NCBI RefSeq assembly: GCF_001904745.1
Contig: NZ_MRCD01000080.1
Span: 1-41,226 of the forward strand
Reading direction: 5' to 3'
From: Calothrix sp. HK-06
Lineage (GTDB): Bacteria > Cyanobacteriota > Cyanobacteriia > Cyanobacteriales > Nostocaceae
DNA length: 41,226 nt
Position numbers and translations under genes: made by a program. How positions within the stretch are numbered: the first letter of the stretch is position 1; each line of letters starts with the position of its first letter. Below, in pieces: positions 26,520-35,482 of the stretch. The notes beneath the pieces were generated by a model, which was not told the DNA's origin, did not search any database, and was given only the letters and a program-made list of their open reading frames with translations.

Positions 26520-26614
26520 TGTGTTAAATCATTTTTAGCACGATTTTATAGTGCTAGCTACAGTTCAACACTTTTTACTTTTGATGATTTGCATAGATTT
26601 TCTTAATAGTTGTT
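26520..26614. repeat. 95-nt direct repeat, copy A
   Basis: It aligns without gaps to 26889-26983. Shared blocks are TGTGTTAAAT at the start, TAGCAC and GTGCTA forming a hairpin (26536-26541 and 26551-26556), ACACT, TTTGCATA and GTTGTT at the end. It lies between the two divergent genes, 33 nt upstream of the P-type ATPase start. No gene was seen in the gap 26487-27006. Confidence 0.6.
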
Positions 26615-26888
26615 TACATTTGACTTAACAAAGCTTGTACTACCCACTCTTATCAACGGGTATTAATACAATATCTTCCTATAGATATATTGATGTTTTT
26701 GAATGCTTAAAACTTAAAAAGTAATTAAGAACAATTACTTAGTAAGCTAGTAATTAATTAATCAACATATATTCCATCTAACTAAGTATGGAATGGCGCC
26801 GTTAGCTAAAATTTGCTACGATAAAAATCTTAAAGCCACATTTTTCGTCATCACAACAATACTGGCGCCTGAGTTAATTTAGTAAATA

Positions 26889-26983
26889 TGTGTTAAATAA
26901 GTAATAGCACTTTCTATTAGTGCTATTTTGTTTATGACACTTGTGATTTTGAATAATTTGCATAAATTTTACCAATGGTTGTT
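26889..26983. repeat. 95-nt direct repeat, copy B
   Basis: This is the second copy, of the same length. Its hairpin is stronger (AATAGCAC 26903-26910 with GTGCTATT 26920-26927, followed by TTT), and could act as an intrinsic terminator on the plus strand. It ends 23 nt upstream of the ATG at 27007, so it probably covers the promoter or leader of that gene. Confidence 0.6.
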
Positions 26984-27006
26984 GCCGATAAAGTAGTGGA
27001 GTGAGT

Positions 27007-28134
27007 ATGCTTTGCGATACAGCTTGGGTTGAAGGCAGAAAGCGCGTGTACTTGAATTTGTCTGTTCGATTGGAACTTATTGGACGTTCAGCGGAATTTC
27101 AGCGCATTGTTGAGGTTTTAGCACAGGACGGTGATGTATTGATTGCGGGGGTGCCTGGAAGCGGGCGCCGTACCTTAGTGCGTTCAGCAGCAAAGGAAGT
27201 AGGAGCGATTGTTTTAGAAATCGACTGCATCCGCGCTAGCGATGGTGAGCGTTTTTTGCAGTTACTCGCAGAAGCGGTAAGTCAAAATTTCCAACCAGCA
27301 CAAGTTAAGAATTGGGTAAATACAAAAGCCAGAGAGTATTTTGTATTTAATCCAGAGGAGACAACAGGCAAGTTAAAATTGATACGCAGTTTAAACTTGA
27401 AGCAGTTATGGCAAGCGTTTGAATTGTTGTTGAAATTACCGCAGCAGTTAGCAGAAACTGACGGAAAGCGTGTTGTGTTGATATTACATACTTTTCCCCA
27501 TATTCGTTCATGGGATAAGAATGGGGAGTGGGAAGCAACGCTACGACGTGAAATCAAAGCTCAAACTTTTGTGAGTTATGTATTAGTAGCCACAATTGCT
27601 GAGGCTGCTAATACAGAAGAAAACGATTACCCATTAGAAACTTTAAAATTGGCGCCTTTGGTTAGAGATGTAATTGCGGTATGGGCAAGGGAGATTTTAC
27701 ATACTCAAGGGTTAACGTTTGACTCGCGTTCTAAAGCGCTGCAATTATTTTTGGATGCGGTACAAGGACACATTGGGGACGCAATGGCATTAATTCGTCG
27801 TATACAATCAGCACGGCGCCCAGATGGGCTAGTTACCGAAAAAGCAGTGCATGATGCCATTCAAGGGTTACTTAAAGATTTATCTATTACCTTTGAATCA
27901 TTATTAATGTTGCTGCCTCCTAACCAAGTACATCTGCTCGAAGCATTAGCTTGTGACCCCACCGAAAAACCACAAAGCCGTGAATATATTCAAAAACATG
28001 GTTTATCGCGTGGTGGTAGCCTTCAAGGCGCCTTAATGGGACTTCAACACAAAGGACTAATTTATGGCGCCGAACAAGGCTATAAATTAGCGCTTCCATT
28101 ACTGGCATTATGGTTAAAGCAGCGTTTGGACTAA
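27007..28134 (+). CDS. Degenerate AAA-like P-loop protein with C-terminal winged helix
   Basis: The product has 375 residues from the ATG at 27007, which has GGAG 5 nt upstream; the GTG at 27001 is less likely. The layout resembles Orc/Cdc6- or archaeal-type ATP-binding proteins: IGRSAEFQRIVEVL, then GVPGSGRRTL in the Walker A position (about 48-57), a helical lid, and a winged-helix region near the end (PPNQVHLLEALAC, then REYIQKHGLSRGGSLQGALM). The P-loop Lys is replaced by Arg and its neighbour Thr by Arg, and the Walker B position reads VVLILHTF without the acidic pair. It may bind but not hydrolyse nucleotide. Its role is unknown; DNA binding through the winged helix is inferred. Confidence 0.75.
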   Translation: MLCDTAWVEGRKRVYLNLSVRLELIGRSAEFQRIVEVLAQDGDVLIAGVPGSGRRTLVRSAAKEVGAIVLEIDCIRASDGERFLQLLAEAVSQNFQPAQVKNWVNTKAREYFVFNPEETTGKLKLIRSLNLKQLWQAFELLLKLPQQLAETDGKRVVLILHTFPHIRSWDKNGEWEATLRREIKAQTFVSYVLVATIAEAANTEENDYPLETLKLAPLVRDVIAVWAREILHTQGLTFDSRSKALQLFLDAVQGHIGDAMALIRRIQSARRPDGLVTEKAVHDAIQGLLKDLSITFESLLMLLPPNQVHLLEALACDPTEKPQSREYIQKHGLSRGGSLQGALMGLQHKGLIYGAEQGYKLALPLLALWLKQRLD

Positions 28135-28410
28135 GATATTGGAATTTTTACATTGTTCGGATAAAATTCCTGTACTATACTTTATAATCTTTAATTTCAT
28201 CAAAAATTTAAATTAATGTTATATCCTTAGCTTCTATAACCTATTTTCGTAATTTAGAAGCGCATAATTTATGTATAAGCGCTTCTACCTTAAGTAGCAA
28301 ATCTCAAAAATTGGCACTTAAGAACTAGGTGAATGGCTTTGGGTCATCTACAATCGTATAGACTTAACAGTTGACGAACTCTAAAAGAAAACCTCAAATC
28401 TAAAATCGCT

Positions 28411-30147
28411 ATGGTAGCTGCTGGTACAACCTTGCAGGGTGGCAAATATACTCTCGACCACGAAATTGGTCGGGGTGGCTTTGGGATAACCTTTAAAGCT
28501 ACTCATCACTATTTGCATCAAGTGGTGGTAATTAAAACCCTGAATGAAAAGCTGCGACAACATCCGGATTTTGCCAAATTCGAGAAGCAATTCCAGGATG
28601 AGGCTCGACGGTTAGCAACTTGTGTTCACCCTAATATTGTCCGAGTCAGCGACTTTTTTGTCGAGGCCGCATTACCATACATGGTGATGGAATATATCCC
28701 AGGTGAAACTTTGGGAGAAGCATATGTAATCCCAGGAGTTCCTTTACCAGAAGCAACCGCTATTCACTACATTCGCCAAATTGGCGCCGCATTAGAAGTA
28801 GTACATCAAAACGGGTTATTACACCGTGATATTAAGCCCGATAATATTATTCTTCGTCGCGACACTCAATCTGTTGTGCTTATTGATTTTGGCATTGCGC
28901 GCGAGTTTAATAGTGGAGTTCGGCAAACACATACAGGTATGGTTTCCGAAGGATATTCTCCAATCGAACAATATTTATCGCAAGCTGCCCGCTCACCTGC
29001 AACTGATATTTATGGGTTAGCAGCGACGCTTTACACTTTGTTAACAGCGCAGGTGCCAATACCAGCATTACTGCGCGACCGTGAAAAAATGCCTTCTCCA
29101 CGTGAACTGCAACCGCATTTGAGTGCTGCTGTTAACCAAGCAGTAATGCGTGGTATGGCAGTTGACGCGAGATTTAGACCTTCTACTGTTGCCGAGTGGT
29201 TAAAATTATTACCTGTGTTCGGAGCAATTCCGGCACCGCAACCACTGCCAACGCACGCAGTACAAACAATCGATTTATCAAGTCAACAAGCTTCAAACTT
29301 GGATGCAGCTTCTGTAGCAGTAACACAATTACGTACAGAAGAACCACTACAACAAAAACAAGAAGATAAAGCTAAAGCCGTTAAAGTCATTGCCAAAAAA
29401 GTCCTTAAACCAAAAGTACTGATTGGAACAGGTATTGCAATGCTAGCTGCTGCGGCAGGTTTTAGTGCCATGCGAAGTGTTTCAAATCCTCAAGCTACAC
29501 AACCAGTTGTAGAGCAACCAAGCAATATTTTCCCTGCATCCACAACTACTACACCAGCCTCGACGCCTACTGTATCACCAACAACCGAAGCAACATCATC
29601 TCAACAAACTAAAACCTCGAACCGTGTTGAAGAGACACCCGTCTCAACACCAGTACGACGCAAACGGCGCCGCGTCTATAACGACGATAATAATTCCAAC
29701 ACTAGCAACAGCAATTCTAGAAACAATCGCTCAACTGATAACTCAAATAATTCTGATAACGAAACCACAACAAAACGTAGAAATTATAACAACGACAACA
29801 ATAATACTGGCAGCACAGACGATAGCGACAGCACACCAACCCGCACCAATAACGTTAATACTCGTACTAATACTAACAATTCTAGTGATTCAAATGGTTC
29901 TAACACACAGACACCATCAAGCCCACCAAGTCCATCTTTAGTAGATAGACTAAGAACGGTACGTGATTCTCGTATAAAAAAATCACCAGACAGCAGTAAA
30001 TCACAAAGTACACCAAAATCATCTGGTTCTGTAGTAGTCCCAACAACAGAGGCACCGCCCAAATCGTCTGACCGTTCGGATATTGTTGTCCCAACACAAC
30101 AATCACAAGAAAGAAGTTCTGTAGATAATACTTCTACTGATAACTAA
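28411..30147 (+). CDS. Membrane-anchored Ser/Thr protein kinase with Asn/Ser/Thr-rich tail
   Basis: The 578-residue protein has a Hanks-type kinase domain (about 12-272): Gly loop [12 protein letters not shown], Lys42 in [14 protein letters not shown], and DFG in [11 protein letters not shown] Gln/Glu/Lys linker follows, then one membrane helix (about 336-352, [17 protein letters not shown]), and an outside tail of about 225 residues. The tail is made of Thr/Ser/Pro, Asn and Asp runs with an RRKRRR patch near 415. The tail is low-complexity and disordered, and probably spans the periplasm or peptidoglycan. The kinase type is common in filamentous cyanobacteria (SpkA/PknA-like). It is the nearest plus-strand neighbour of the P-loop protein, 276 nt downstream; a link is unproven. 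Confidence 0.92.
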   Translation: MVAAGTTLQGGKYTLDHEIGRGGFGITFKATHHYLHQVVVIKTLNEKLRQHPDFAKFEKQFQDEARRLATCVHPNIVRVSDFFVEAALPYMVMEYIPGETLGEAYVIPGVPLPEATAIHYIRQIGAALEVVHQNGLLHRDIKPDNIILRRDTQSVVLIDFGIAREFNSGVRQTHTGMVSEGYSPIEQYLSQAARSPATDIYGLAATLYTLLTAQVPIPALLRDREKMPSPRELQPHLSAAVNQAVMRGMAVDARFRPSTVAEWLKLLPVFGAIPAPQPLPTHAVQTIDLSSQQASNLDAASVAVTQLRTEEPLQQKQEDKAKAVKVIAKKVLKPKVLIGTGIAMLAAAAGFSAMRSVSNPQATQPVVEQPSNIFPASTTTTPASTPTVSPTTEATSSQQTKTSNRVEETPVSTPVRRKRRRVYNDDNNSNTSNSNSRNNRSTDNSNNSDNETTTKRRNYNNDNNNTGSTDDSDSTPTRTNNVNTRTNTNNSSDSNGSNTQTPSSPPSPSLVDRLRTVRDSRIKKSPDSSKSQSTPKSSGSVVVPTTEAPPKSSDRSDIVVPTQQSQERSSVDNTSTDN

Positions 30148-30162
30148 CTATGCGCTCTTGTG

Positions 30163-30183
30163 GCACAGGCATCCTGCCTGTGC
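30163..30183 (+). repeat. GCACAGGC hairpin after the kinase gene
   Basis: GCACAGGC (30163-30170) pairs with GCCTGTGC (30176-30183), 8 bp around loop ATCCT, 16 nt after the kinase stop; a run of seven T residues follows about 19 nt later. It belongs to the dispersed repeat family also seen at 20156-20178 and, in altered form, inside the giant kinase gene. Confidence 0.6.
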
Positions 30184-30251
30184 ATTGTGCATTACATATA
30201 TTTTTTTACCATAGAGACATAGTTTCTTGAGTTTAGTGAGGCACGCAAATT

Positions 30252-30292
30252 TTCCTAGAGGATATATTTGTATATGATTTATCCTCTAGGAA
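30252..30292. repeat. 13-bp perfect inverted repeat
   Basis: TTCCTAGAGGATA (30252-30264) and its reverse complement (30280-30292) enclose a 15-nt AT-rich loop. It lies in the gap 30148-30508 between the kinase and ung genes, which holds no other gene. It may be a bidirectional transcription end or the remains of a small element. Confidence 0.5.
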
Positions 30293-30508
30293 TTTAGACT
30301 CTGTATAGCAGTAACAAAATATTATCCTGTATAAAAACAATACTAAATTTCAAAAATTGTTTTGTAAAACAGCGCCTTTTTTAAGATAAATACTTAACCT
30401 ATCATCATAACAAGTAATAATATTTACCTTTAAATATAAATAGACTATTTGTATTATTTTTTTGTGCTTTGGTTATCTTGCTAATACTCGATAAAAAATA
30501 TTGAATAG

Positions 30509-31201
30509 CTAGTACTCCATGTATTTATTCCCTATTTCCCAATTAATGGGTAATTTATTACACGCTTCTAATGCTGCATTAATTTTAGAAAATGGTTTAC
30601 TACCAAAGAAACCATTGTGTGCTGACAAAGGTGAGGGATGTGCAGATTGAATAACTATATGTCGTGTGGTATCAATTAATTTAAGTTTCTTCTGTGCGTA
30701 ACCACCCCATAGAACAAATACAACTGGGTCAGATTTTTGATTTACTTGACTAATAACCGCATCTGTAAACTTTTCCCAACCTTTATTTTTATGTGAATTA
30801 GCAGTATGTGCGCGTACTGTCAGAACTGCATTGAGCATTAGCACACCTTGTTTTGCCCACTCCACCAAATATCCAGTGCTTGGAATATCACATCCAATAT
30901 CAGCTTTAAGCTCTTTGTACATATTTACTAACGATGGTGGCGTTTTAATTCCAGGTTTAACAGAAAAACATAACCCGTGTGCTTGGTTTTCATCGTGATA
31001 CGGGTCTTGTCCAAGTAGTAAAACCTTGACATCGTGATAAGGAGTCAATTCAAAAGCTGAAAAAACATCCTCTTCTGGTGGATAGATGGTTTGTGTTTGG
31101 CGTTCCTCAGTCAGAAAAGTCTGAAGTTGTTTAAAATAAGGTTTTTCAAATTCTTCTGCGAGAACAACCTGCCAAGAAATTGGAAGTTTGGTAATTTCCA
31201 T
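30509..31201 (-). CDS. ung: Uracil-DNA glycosylase, family 1
   Basis: The 230-residue base-excision repair enzyme removes uracil from DNA. The water-activating loop GQDPYHDENQAHGLCFSV and the minor-groove Leu loop HPSPLSAHNGFFG are intact, as are LLLNAVLTVR-type (here MLNAVLTVRAH) and VFVLWGGYAQKK strands. The length is normal. The ATG at 31201 has no strong Shine-Dalgarno sequence. Immediately upstream is a large hairpin of tandem heptamers (31261-31330) that separates it from the nuclease-like gene on the same strand. Confidence 0.97.
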   Translation of the reverse strand: MEITKLPISWQVVLAEEFEKPYFKQLQTFLTEERQTQTIYPPEEDVFSAFELTPYHDVKVLLLGQDPYHDENQAHGLCFSVKPGIKTPPSLVNMYKELKADIGCDIPSTGYLVEWAKQGVLMLNAVLTVRAHTANSHKNKGWEKFTDAVISQVNQKSDPVVFVLWGGYAQKKLKLIDTTRHIVIQSAHPSPLSAHNGFFGSKPFSKINAALEACNKLPINWEIGNKYMEY

Positions 31202-31260
31202 ATTATTTGTCGCCTAAATCATTTTTTTCGCAAAAATAAAAAATATTTTAAAACGCACTG

Positions 31261-31330
31261 GCAACGGATGGTAAACGGATGTAACGGATAGTTTACCCGG
31301 AGCATCCGTTACATCCGTTGTATCCGTTGC
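31261..31330 (-). repeat. 70-nt hairpin built of ACGGAT heptamer repeats
   Basis: The left half has three ACGGAT units and the right half three ATCCGT units. AACGGATGTAACGGAT (31274-31289) pairs fully with 31304-31319, and GCAACGGAT (31261-31269) pairs with ATCCGTTGC (31322-31330) beyond an asymmetric bulge. It lies between the stop of the nuclease-like gene and the start of ung, both on the minus strand, and may end or attenuate transcription. Confidence 0.65.
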
Positions 31331-31333
31331 TAA

Positions 31334-32200
31334 TTATTTCTCAACAAACACAATATCTTCAGGTTGCTGTGTCATCATAATCTTTTGCCCTTCAACTTTG
31401 ACGACAAAATCAAAACCTGTGATGTGACCGTCTGGCAAGATAATTATTTTATCATCGAGCGAGTCTAGGTATGCAGAAAATCCATCCAACGCTACGCTAT
31501 CGTCGTTTATCGCAAGATAACTTAACAGGCGCCGAAATAGTTTAGGTAAAATCACCACATCATCGATAATAGTTTTCAAGCTATCTAACGTGAAACCTGT
31601 GTTGGTTTTGTCTTCACTCCATAAAGCTTTTGATTCTTTGCGCGCTTTTTCAGCAGCTTTGCTTAACTCTTTGCGAATATCTGGATACAACTTTGAGTAA
31701 AAAGTCGGGTAAGCTAGTCCTTGACTTAATAAATGGTGGTTGGCACTATGAAGTAAAAGTGCTTTGTCTATAAATACCTCGCTGCCATCTTCTTGTGTCG
31801 CTTCTCCCTTGAATACAAACGCAACTGCTCGACCATAAGTGTCTGCAAACCTAGTTAAAATAAAACCCGGCGCCTCGGATGGGGTAACTGAAGTTATTTT
31901 CTCACTTTTACTGCGCATTACATTTTTGAATCCTAAGTAATTTAGCAGTTCGGATGCTGCACCCTGACCATACTTTATCGGTTGATGTTGCATTCCTGCA
32001 CTACCTCCCCTCGGCAAAAAATGAGTTTCTAGTGCATCTATTGCATCTAAGCGTAATTGGGCGCCACCAAAATTGTTAGGACGAACTTTTGTAGATAATT
32101 TTTTCCACAATTCTGGATTATTAGGGTAAAAACGGATAGAGTCTCCATCTGGGGCTGTTGATAAAACTTTATACTTACCTTGAATTAAAATTAGTGGCAT
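31334..32200 (-). CDS. Staphylococcal-nuclease-like (TNase) protein, extended form
   Basis: The 288-residue protein has an SNase fold in its first 200 residues: APDGDSIRFYP (16-26), LRLDAIDALETHF and TYGRAVAFVF. The spacing of Arg, Asp and Glu in RLDAIDALE equals that of Arg35, Asp40 and Glu43 in staphylococcal nuclease, and the YGR Arg matches Arg87, so catalysis is plausible. Compared with the roughly 150-residue classical enzyme it has an insertion after THFLPRGG and a C-terminal extension (about 205-288) that I do not recognise. No signal peptide is present, suggesting an intracellular role. It lies upstream of ung on the same strand, separated by the heptamer hairpin. Confidence 0.78.
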   Translation of the reverse strand: MPLILIQGKYKVLSTAPDGDSIRFYPNNPELWKKLSTKVRPNNFGGAQLRLDAIDALETHFLPRGGSAGMQHQPIKYGQGAASELLNYLGFKNVMRSKSEKITSVTPSEAPGFILTRFADTYGRAVAFVFKGEATQEDGSEVFIDKALLLHSANHHLLSQGLAYPTFYSKLYPDIRKELSKAAEKARKESKALWSEDKTNTGFTLDSLKTIIDDVVILPKLFRRLLSYLAINDDSVALDGFSAYLDSLDDKIIILPDGHITGFDFVVKVEGQKIMMTQQPEDIVFVEK

Positions 32201-32656
32201 TGTCTTTGTTGCTCCATGCTGTGATTAAGGCTACAACACATAGTTGTACAGCAAGTAAGACAATTTTTCTAACTATATCAATTATTTAATTATTCATTGT
32301 TTTAAAATACACTTTAAGCTATGTTAATACATTTAGCGTAAATGTATTCTTTTATACCTATTTATTGTACTGATGCGTACTAATAAAGCAATAATTATAA
32401 CAAACATTTATGGTGCGTAACGCGACAAAATCATTCTTTTCGTTGAAATATTGTTATAGCGTTACGCATCCTACGTATATTTCTACTCCATCAAACCGAA
32501 TTTATATAGTTTATATAAAGCTGGTAATTTATTAAGGAAGTTTAATGAAGGAATTATGAAGTATCACGTGAAGTAATTGTTAAGGATTAGACAAATATTT
32601 ATGAAAATACTTACAATAAAATAAAGTTTAATTGTTAATAAAATATAAATAGAACC
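32201..32656. other. AT-rich gap with a TGCGTAACGC inverted repeat
   Basis: No gene was seen. TGCGTAACGC (32414-32423) and GCGTTACGCA (32459-32468) are perfect inverted copies around a 35-nt loop, which resembles the short palindromic repeats common between cyanobacterial genes. The rest is very AT-rich and holds the divergent promoters of the nuclease-like gene and the dioxygenase gene. Confidence 0.5.
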
Positions 32657-33544
32657 GTGGACCTGATAAAAAGAATCTACAACCGAGTTCTGAAAGATGT
32701 ATACACGATACCTTCGTTGCAAAAACACAGTGACTCTATCTATAAGGCAGCAGTACAACAACATGCTATTAACCTACCAGCAATGTTTACTGAGGATTTT
32801 AAGATAGTCGAGACGTTGAAAAATGAAGGAGTGGCGATTAGTTCATTGAAAGAGTTGGCAACTCCTTCCTCGTCAAAAATGACCTCAGCAGCAAGAAGAT
32901 TAATGCCATTAATTCCATGTGTAACAAAAAAGAATGAATTTGTAGTTCATGCTACAAATGAGCAAATGATGCAGTATCCAGAAATATTTCTTTGGGGACT
33001 AGAAAGACGTATACTTAATATTGCAGAAAATTACTTTGGTCTTCCTGTTGCATATCATGGAGCTTATTTTCGTAGAGATGTAGCTAATAAAGTACAGCGA
33101 AAGTCTCGCTTGTGGCACTTAGATGGTGAAGACAGGCAGGTATTCAAAGTAATTATCTACTTACACGATGTTAACGAAGACCAAGGGCCGTTTCAGTATA
33201 TTCCTGTCAGTACTACTCAAAAACTAGTTGAGCGACTAAAGTATAGACAAGGTTATATTCAAGACACAGTAATGCAACAAAACGCTTCTTCGTTAGATTA
33301 CAAGTCTTGCTTAGGGGTTGCTGGCACAGTTATATTTGCTGCTACGAGTCATATTTTTCATCGTGGCAAGATACCAGTCGCATCAGACAGGTTTTCACTT
33401 TTCTTTGATTACACGTCACGTTTACCAAAATATCCGTTTGTCAATCGTTACTCGTTGCCACAAGAGTATTTACTCTCACTCTCAAGAAAAATTACAAAAC
33501 ACCAACTGCAAAGCTTACTATGGCAAAATTATAAAGTTAAGTAA
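32657..33544 (+). CDS. Fe(II)/2-oxoglutarate dioxygenase, phytanoyl-CoA hydroxylase-like
   Basis: This 295-residue protein has the jelly-roll dioxygenase iron triad: His154 and Asp156 in WHLDGED, and a distal His in SHIFHRGK (probably His235). An Arg suited to 2-oxoglutarate binding follows in SDRFSLFFDYTS. The N-terminal 60 residues (LIKRIYNRVLKDVYTIPSLQ) are helical. No signal peptide is present. The start is GTG at 32657 without a clear Shine-Dalgarno sequence. The substrate is unknown; relatives hydroxylate lipids, amino acids or natural products. The stop lies 9 nt from the stop of the convergent exporter gene. Confidence 0.82.
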   Translation: MDLIKRIYNRVLKDVYTIPSLQKHSDSIYKAAVQQHAINLPAMFTEDFKIVETLKNEGVAISSLKELATPSSSKMTSAARRLMPLIPCVTKKNEFVVHATNEQMMQYPEIFLWGLERRILNIAENYFGLPVAYHGAYFRRDVANKVQRKSRLWHLDGEDRQVFKVIIYLHDVNEDQGPFQYIPVSTTQKLVERLKYRQGYIQDTVMQQNASSLDYKSCLGVAGTVIFAATSHIFHRGKIPVASDRFSLFFDYTSRLPKYPFVNRYSLPQEYLLSLSRKITKHQLQSLLWQNYKVK

Positions 33545-33553
33545 CAATATGTA

Positions 33554-34456
33554 TTATTTGAGGTAAAACAATAAAGCGATTCCTGCGATTGCAATTATTA
33601 CTCCTATGACTGCCCTAATACTTACCATTTCACCCGTCCACAACGCTAGCGGTAGTATAAATATTGGACTAGTTTGCAATAATGTTGAAGCAATTCCTAC
33701 AGGCGCCAGTTTAATTGCGGTCTGTTGTAGCCAAATACCTAAGTAAGTTCCGCAAAATGCCGCGAAGCATGTGGCAGCAACTACACGCCATTGTTTCGAG
33801 TAACTAAGTATGGAAGTCTTATACTTATCTTGCTGCCATACAATTAAAGGCAATAAAAATAATGTCGCTGCACCTAGCCGTATTAAAGCAGCCCACAACG
33901 GGTTAATATTTGTGTTGACCAACGCTGCACGCGACAGAACGGCGCCGGAGGCATTGGCAACTGCTGCAAGTAGTCCAAATACCACCCCACGTAAAGGTAA
34001 CGAAGAATTAATTTCTTTTTCAGTACGTTCACTAATTACCCAAGCGACTCCCAAAATAGTTAACAGCACGCCACACCAAGCACTGGCATTTAATCGTTCC
34101 TGTAAAAATATTAAGGCAAATACAGCCGTCATTGGTGGCGCCAGTGTTTCTAAAAGTAATAACCTCCTAGCACCCAAACTATTGATTCCTGCCAAAAATG
34201 CAGTATCACCTAGTCCAATACCTATAACCCCACTCAACAAAAGTAAGCATAAAGGAATAGGAGCTATTACTAAAGATAGTTTTCCTGTGGCAACTATTGT
34301 GATTAAGAGTAAAACAATTGCTATTATTCCCTTGATTAAATTTAAGTGTAGTGGTGGAATATGGGCGCCAACACGTCCATATACAACCGACGCAAAAGCC
34401 CATAACACCGCTGCAACTAGCGCTGCAATCTCACCCTGGTAATTTATCACCATCAA
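33554..34456 (-). CDS. EamA/DMT family transporter
   Basis: The 300-residue protein has ten hydrophobic helices arranged as two EamA repeats of five (about 5-138 and 155-298). The typical ends are visible: FALIFLQERLNASAWCGVLL in the first repeat and LPLALWTGEMVSIRAVIGVI in the second. Such proteins export small metabolites such as amino acids; the substrate here cannot be read from sequence. The start may be ATG at 34456 or the next codon, also ATG. It is monocistronic and convergent with the dioxygenase gene. Confidence 0.9.
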   Translation of the reverse strand: MMVINYQGEIAALVAAVLWAFASVVYGRVGAHIPPLHLNLIKGIIAIVLLLITIVATGKLSLVIAPIPLCLLLLSGVIGIGLGDTAFLAGINSLGARRLLLLETLAPPMTAVFALIFLQERLNASAWCGVLLTILGVAWVISERTEKEINSSLPLRGVVFGLLAAVANASGAVLSRAALVNTNINPLWAALIRLGAATLFLLPLIVWQQDKYKTSILSYSKQWRVVAATCFAAFCGTYLGIWLQQTAIKLAPVGIASTLLQTSPIFILPLALWTGEMVSIRAVIGVIIAIAGIALLFYLK

Positions 34457-34663
34457 AATATAAACAAAATATTAAAATTACTATATAGCAATTTGCATTT
34501 CTTGGAAATATCTAATAATTTAAGATAAAGACACCAACAACTATTAGCACTCACCTCTATTAACTGCTAATTTTCTATCTAATAATCTTTAGCACTGACG
34601 GCTTGTGATTGCTAATTTCAATCTGATTATTTGTTTTAAAAAATTACCAAGAGGACTTCACAG

Positions 34664-35008
34664 ATGAAATATGCATTTAATATCGTTGGCGTATCTCCTG
34701 TTTTACACTTTTTTAATCATCAACAAAAGTCTTTAGTGTCGCGACAACCACAAGGTATAGAATATTTAGGGGCGCCTGATTGTACACTCGACGCATTTCT
34801 CGAAACAGTTGAATCAGTTCCTACAAAAGAATCTTGGGAAATGGATGAAGTCGTCAAAACAGTAATTGACTTTTGGATGAATAATTCAGAAAGCATCCGC
34901 TACTGGAAATCACGCTTACTCGACGCAGGTAGAGACAACCTCATCGTTACCAGAGTTGCAGAAATCCAAGCTTTGCAAGCTGAGTTTGATATGTTGTTTC
35001 AAAAATAG
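34664..35008 (+). CDS. Hypothetical 114-residue protein
   Basis: A soluble protein with no recognised family. It begins MKYAFNIVGVSPVLHFFNHQ and ends in a helix, VTRVAEIQALQAEFDML. A middle segment TKESWEMDEVVKTVIDFWMN is acidic and amphipathic. The ATG at 34664 has a GAGG Shine-Dalgarno sequence about 9 nt upstream. No signal peptide is present. It resembles conserved cyanobacterial proteins of unknown function, but I cannot name one. Confidence 0.7.
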   Translation: MKYAFNIVGVSPVLHFFNHQQKSLVSRQPQGIEYLGAPDCTLDAFLETVESVPTKESWEMDEVVKTVIDFWMNNSESIRYWKSRLLDAGRDNLIVTRVAEIQALQAEFDMLFQK

Positions 35009-35244
35009 TCTTTATAGTACTTAGGTACTGCACTAACGAATGTGTGTGTGTGGGTGTATACATTTGAAAAAAATATATTTCGGGTCTGGGAAACGATTTT
35101 GAAGAATTGTTTCCCAAAATCATTGACGTTCAATTTTTGGTGTGCTATTCAAGTGACAGCTTCGATAAAAAAACGTCAGCAATCCTCACACATATATGGG
35201 ACTTGCTGACAAAAGTTAACCAAATAAATCTGTGTAATATCATC

Positions 35245-35478
35245 ATGGCACAAGACACTCACACCAGCCATTGCGAGCAAAACGAATCAGCAAATTACAA
35301 AAAGCGACTAAATTCCTGGGCAATAGCTCGGATGCTTCCAGATATGAAACGTGAAATAGTAGCGCGGTTTCGTCGTCGTTCAGATGCAGACGGACACATG
35401 CAGCTATTACTCCGGGTAACACCAGATGCGAAGTTCATGCTGGTTTTTGATTGTCACACCGAAGAAGCTGCCGCATAG
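35245..35478 (+). CDS. Hypothetical 77-residue protein
   Basis: I chose the ATG at 35245. An upstream TTG at 35107 would give 123 residues, but the extra part looks non-coding and follows a GT-rich microsatellite (35040-35055). The product is basic and soluble: YKKRLNSWAIARMLPDMKRE, then VARFRRRSDADGHMQLL and FMLVFDCHTEE. It may be a small regulatory or adaptor protein. The family is not recognised. Its stop is 4 nt from the stop of the convergent gene at 35483. Confidence 0.6.
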   Translation: MAQDTHTSHCEQNESANYKKRLNSWAIARMLPDMKREIVARFRRRSDADGHMQLLLRVTPDAKFMLVFDCHTEEAAA

Positions 35479-35482
35479 CACT

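Noticed and set aside
29624-29941. 105-codon frame within the Ser/Thr kinase tail
   Set aside because: Repetitive Asn/Ser/Thr codons keep other frames open; the protein is Ile/Thr runs without features.
33810-34442. 210-codon plus-strand frame
   Set aside because: It is antisense to the EamA exporter; the exporter has clear membrane helices and family motifs.
35040-35060. GT microsatellite as a regulatory element
   Set aside because: It is a short run of GT with no link to a start codon or known motif.
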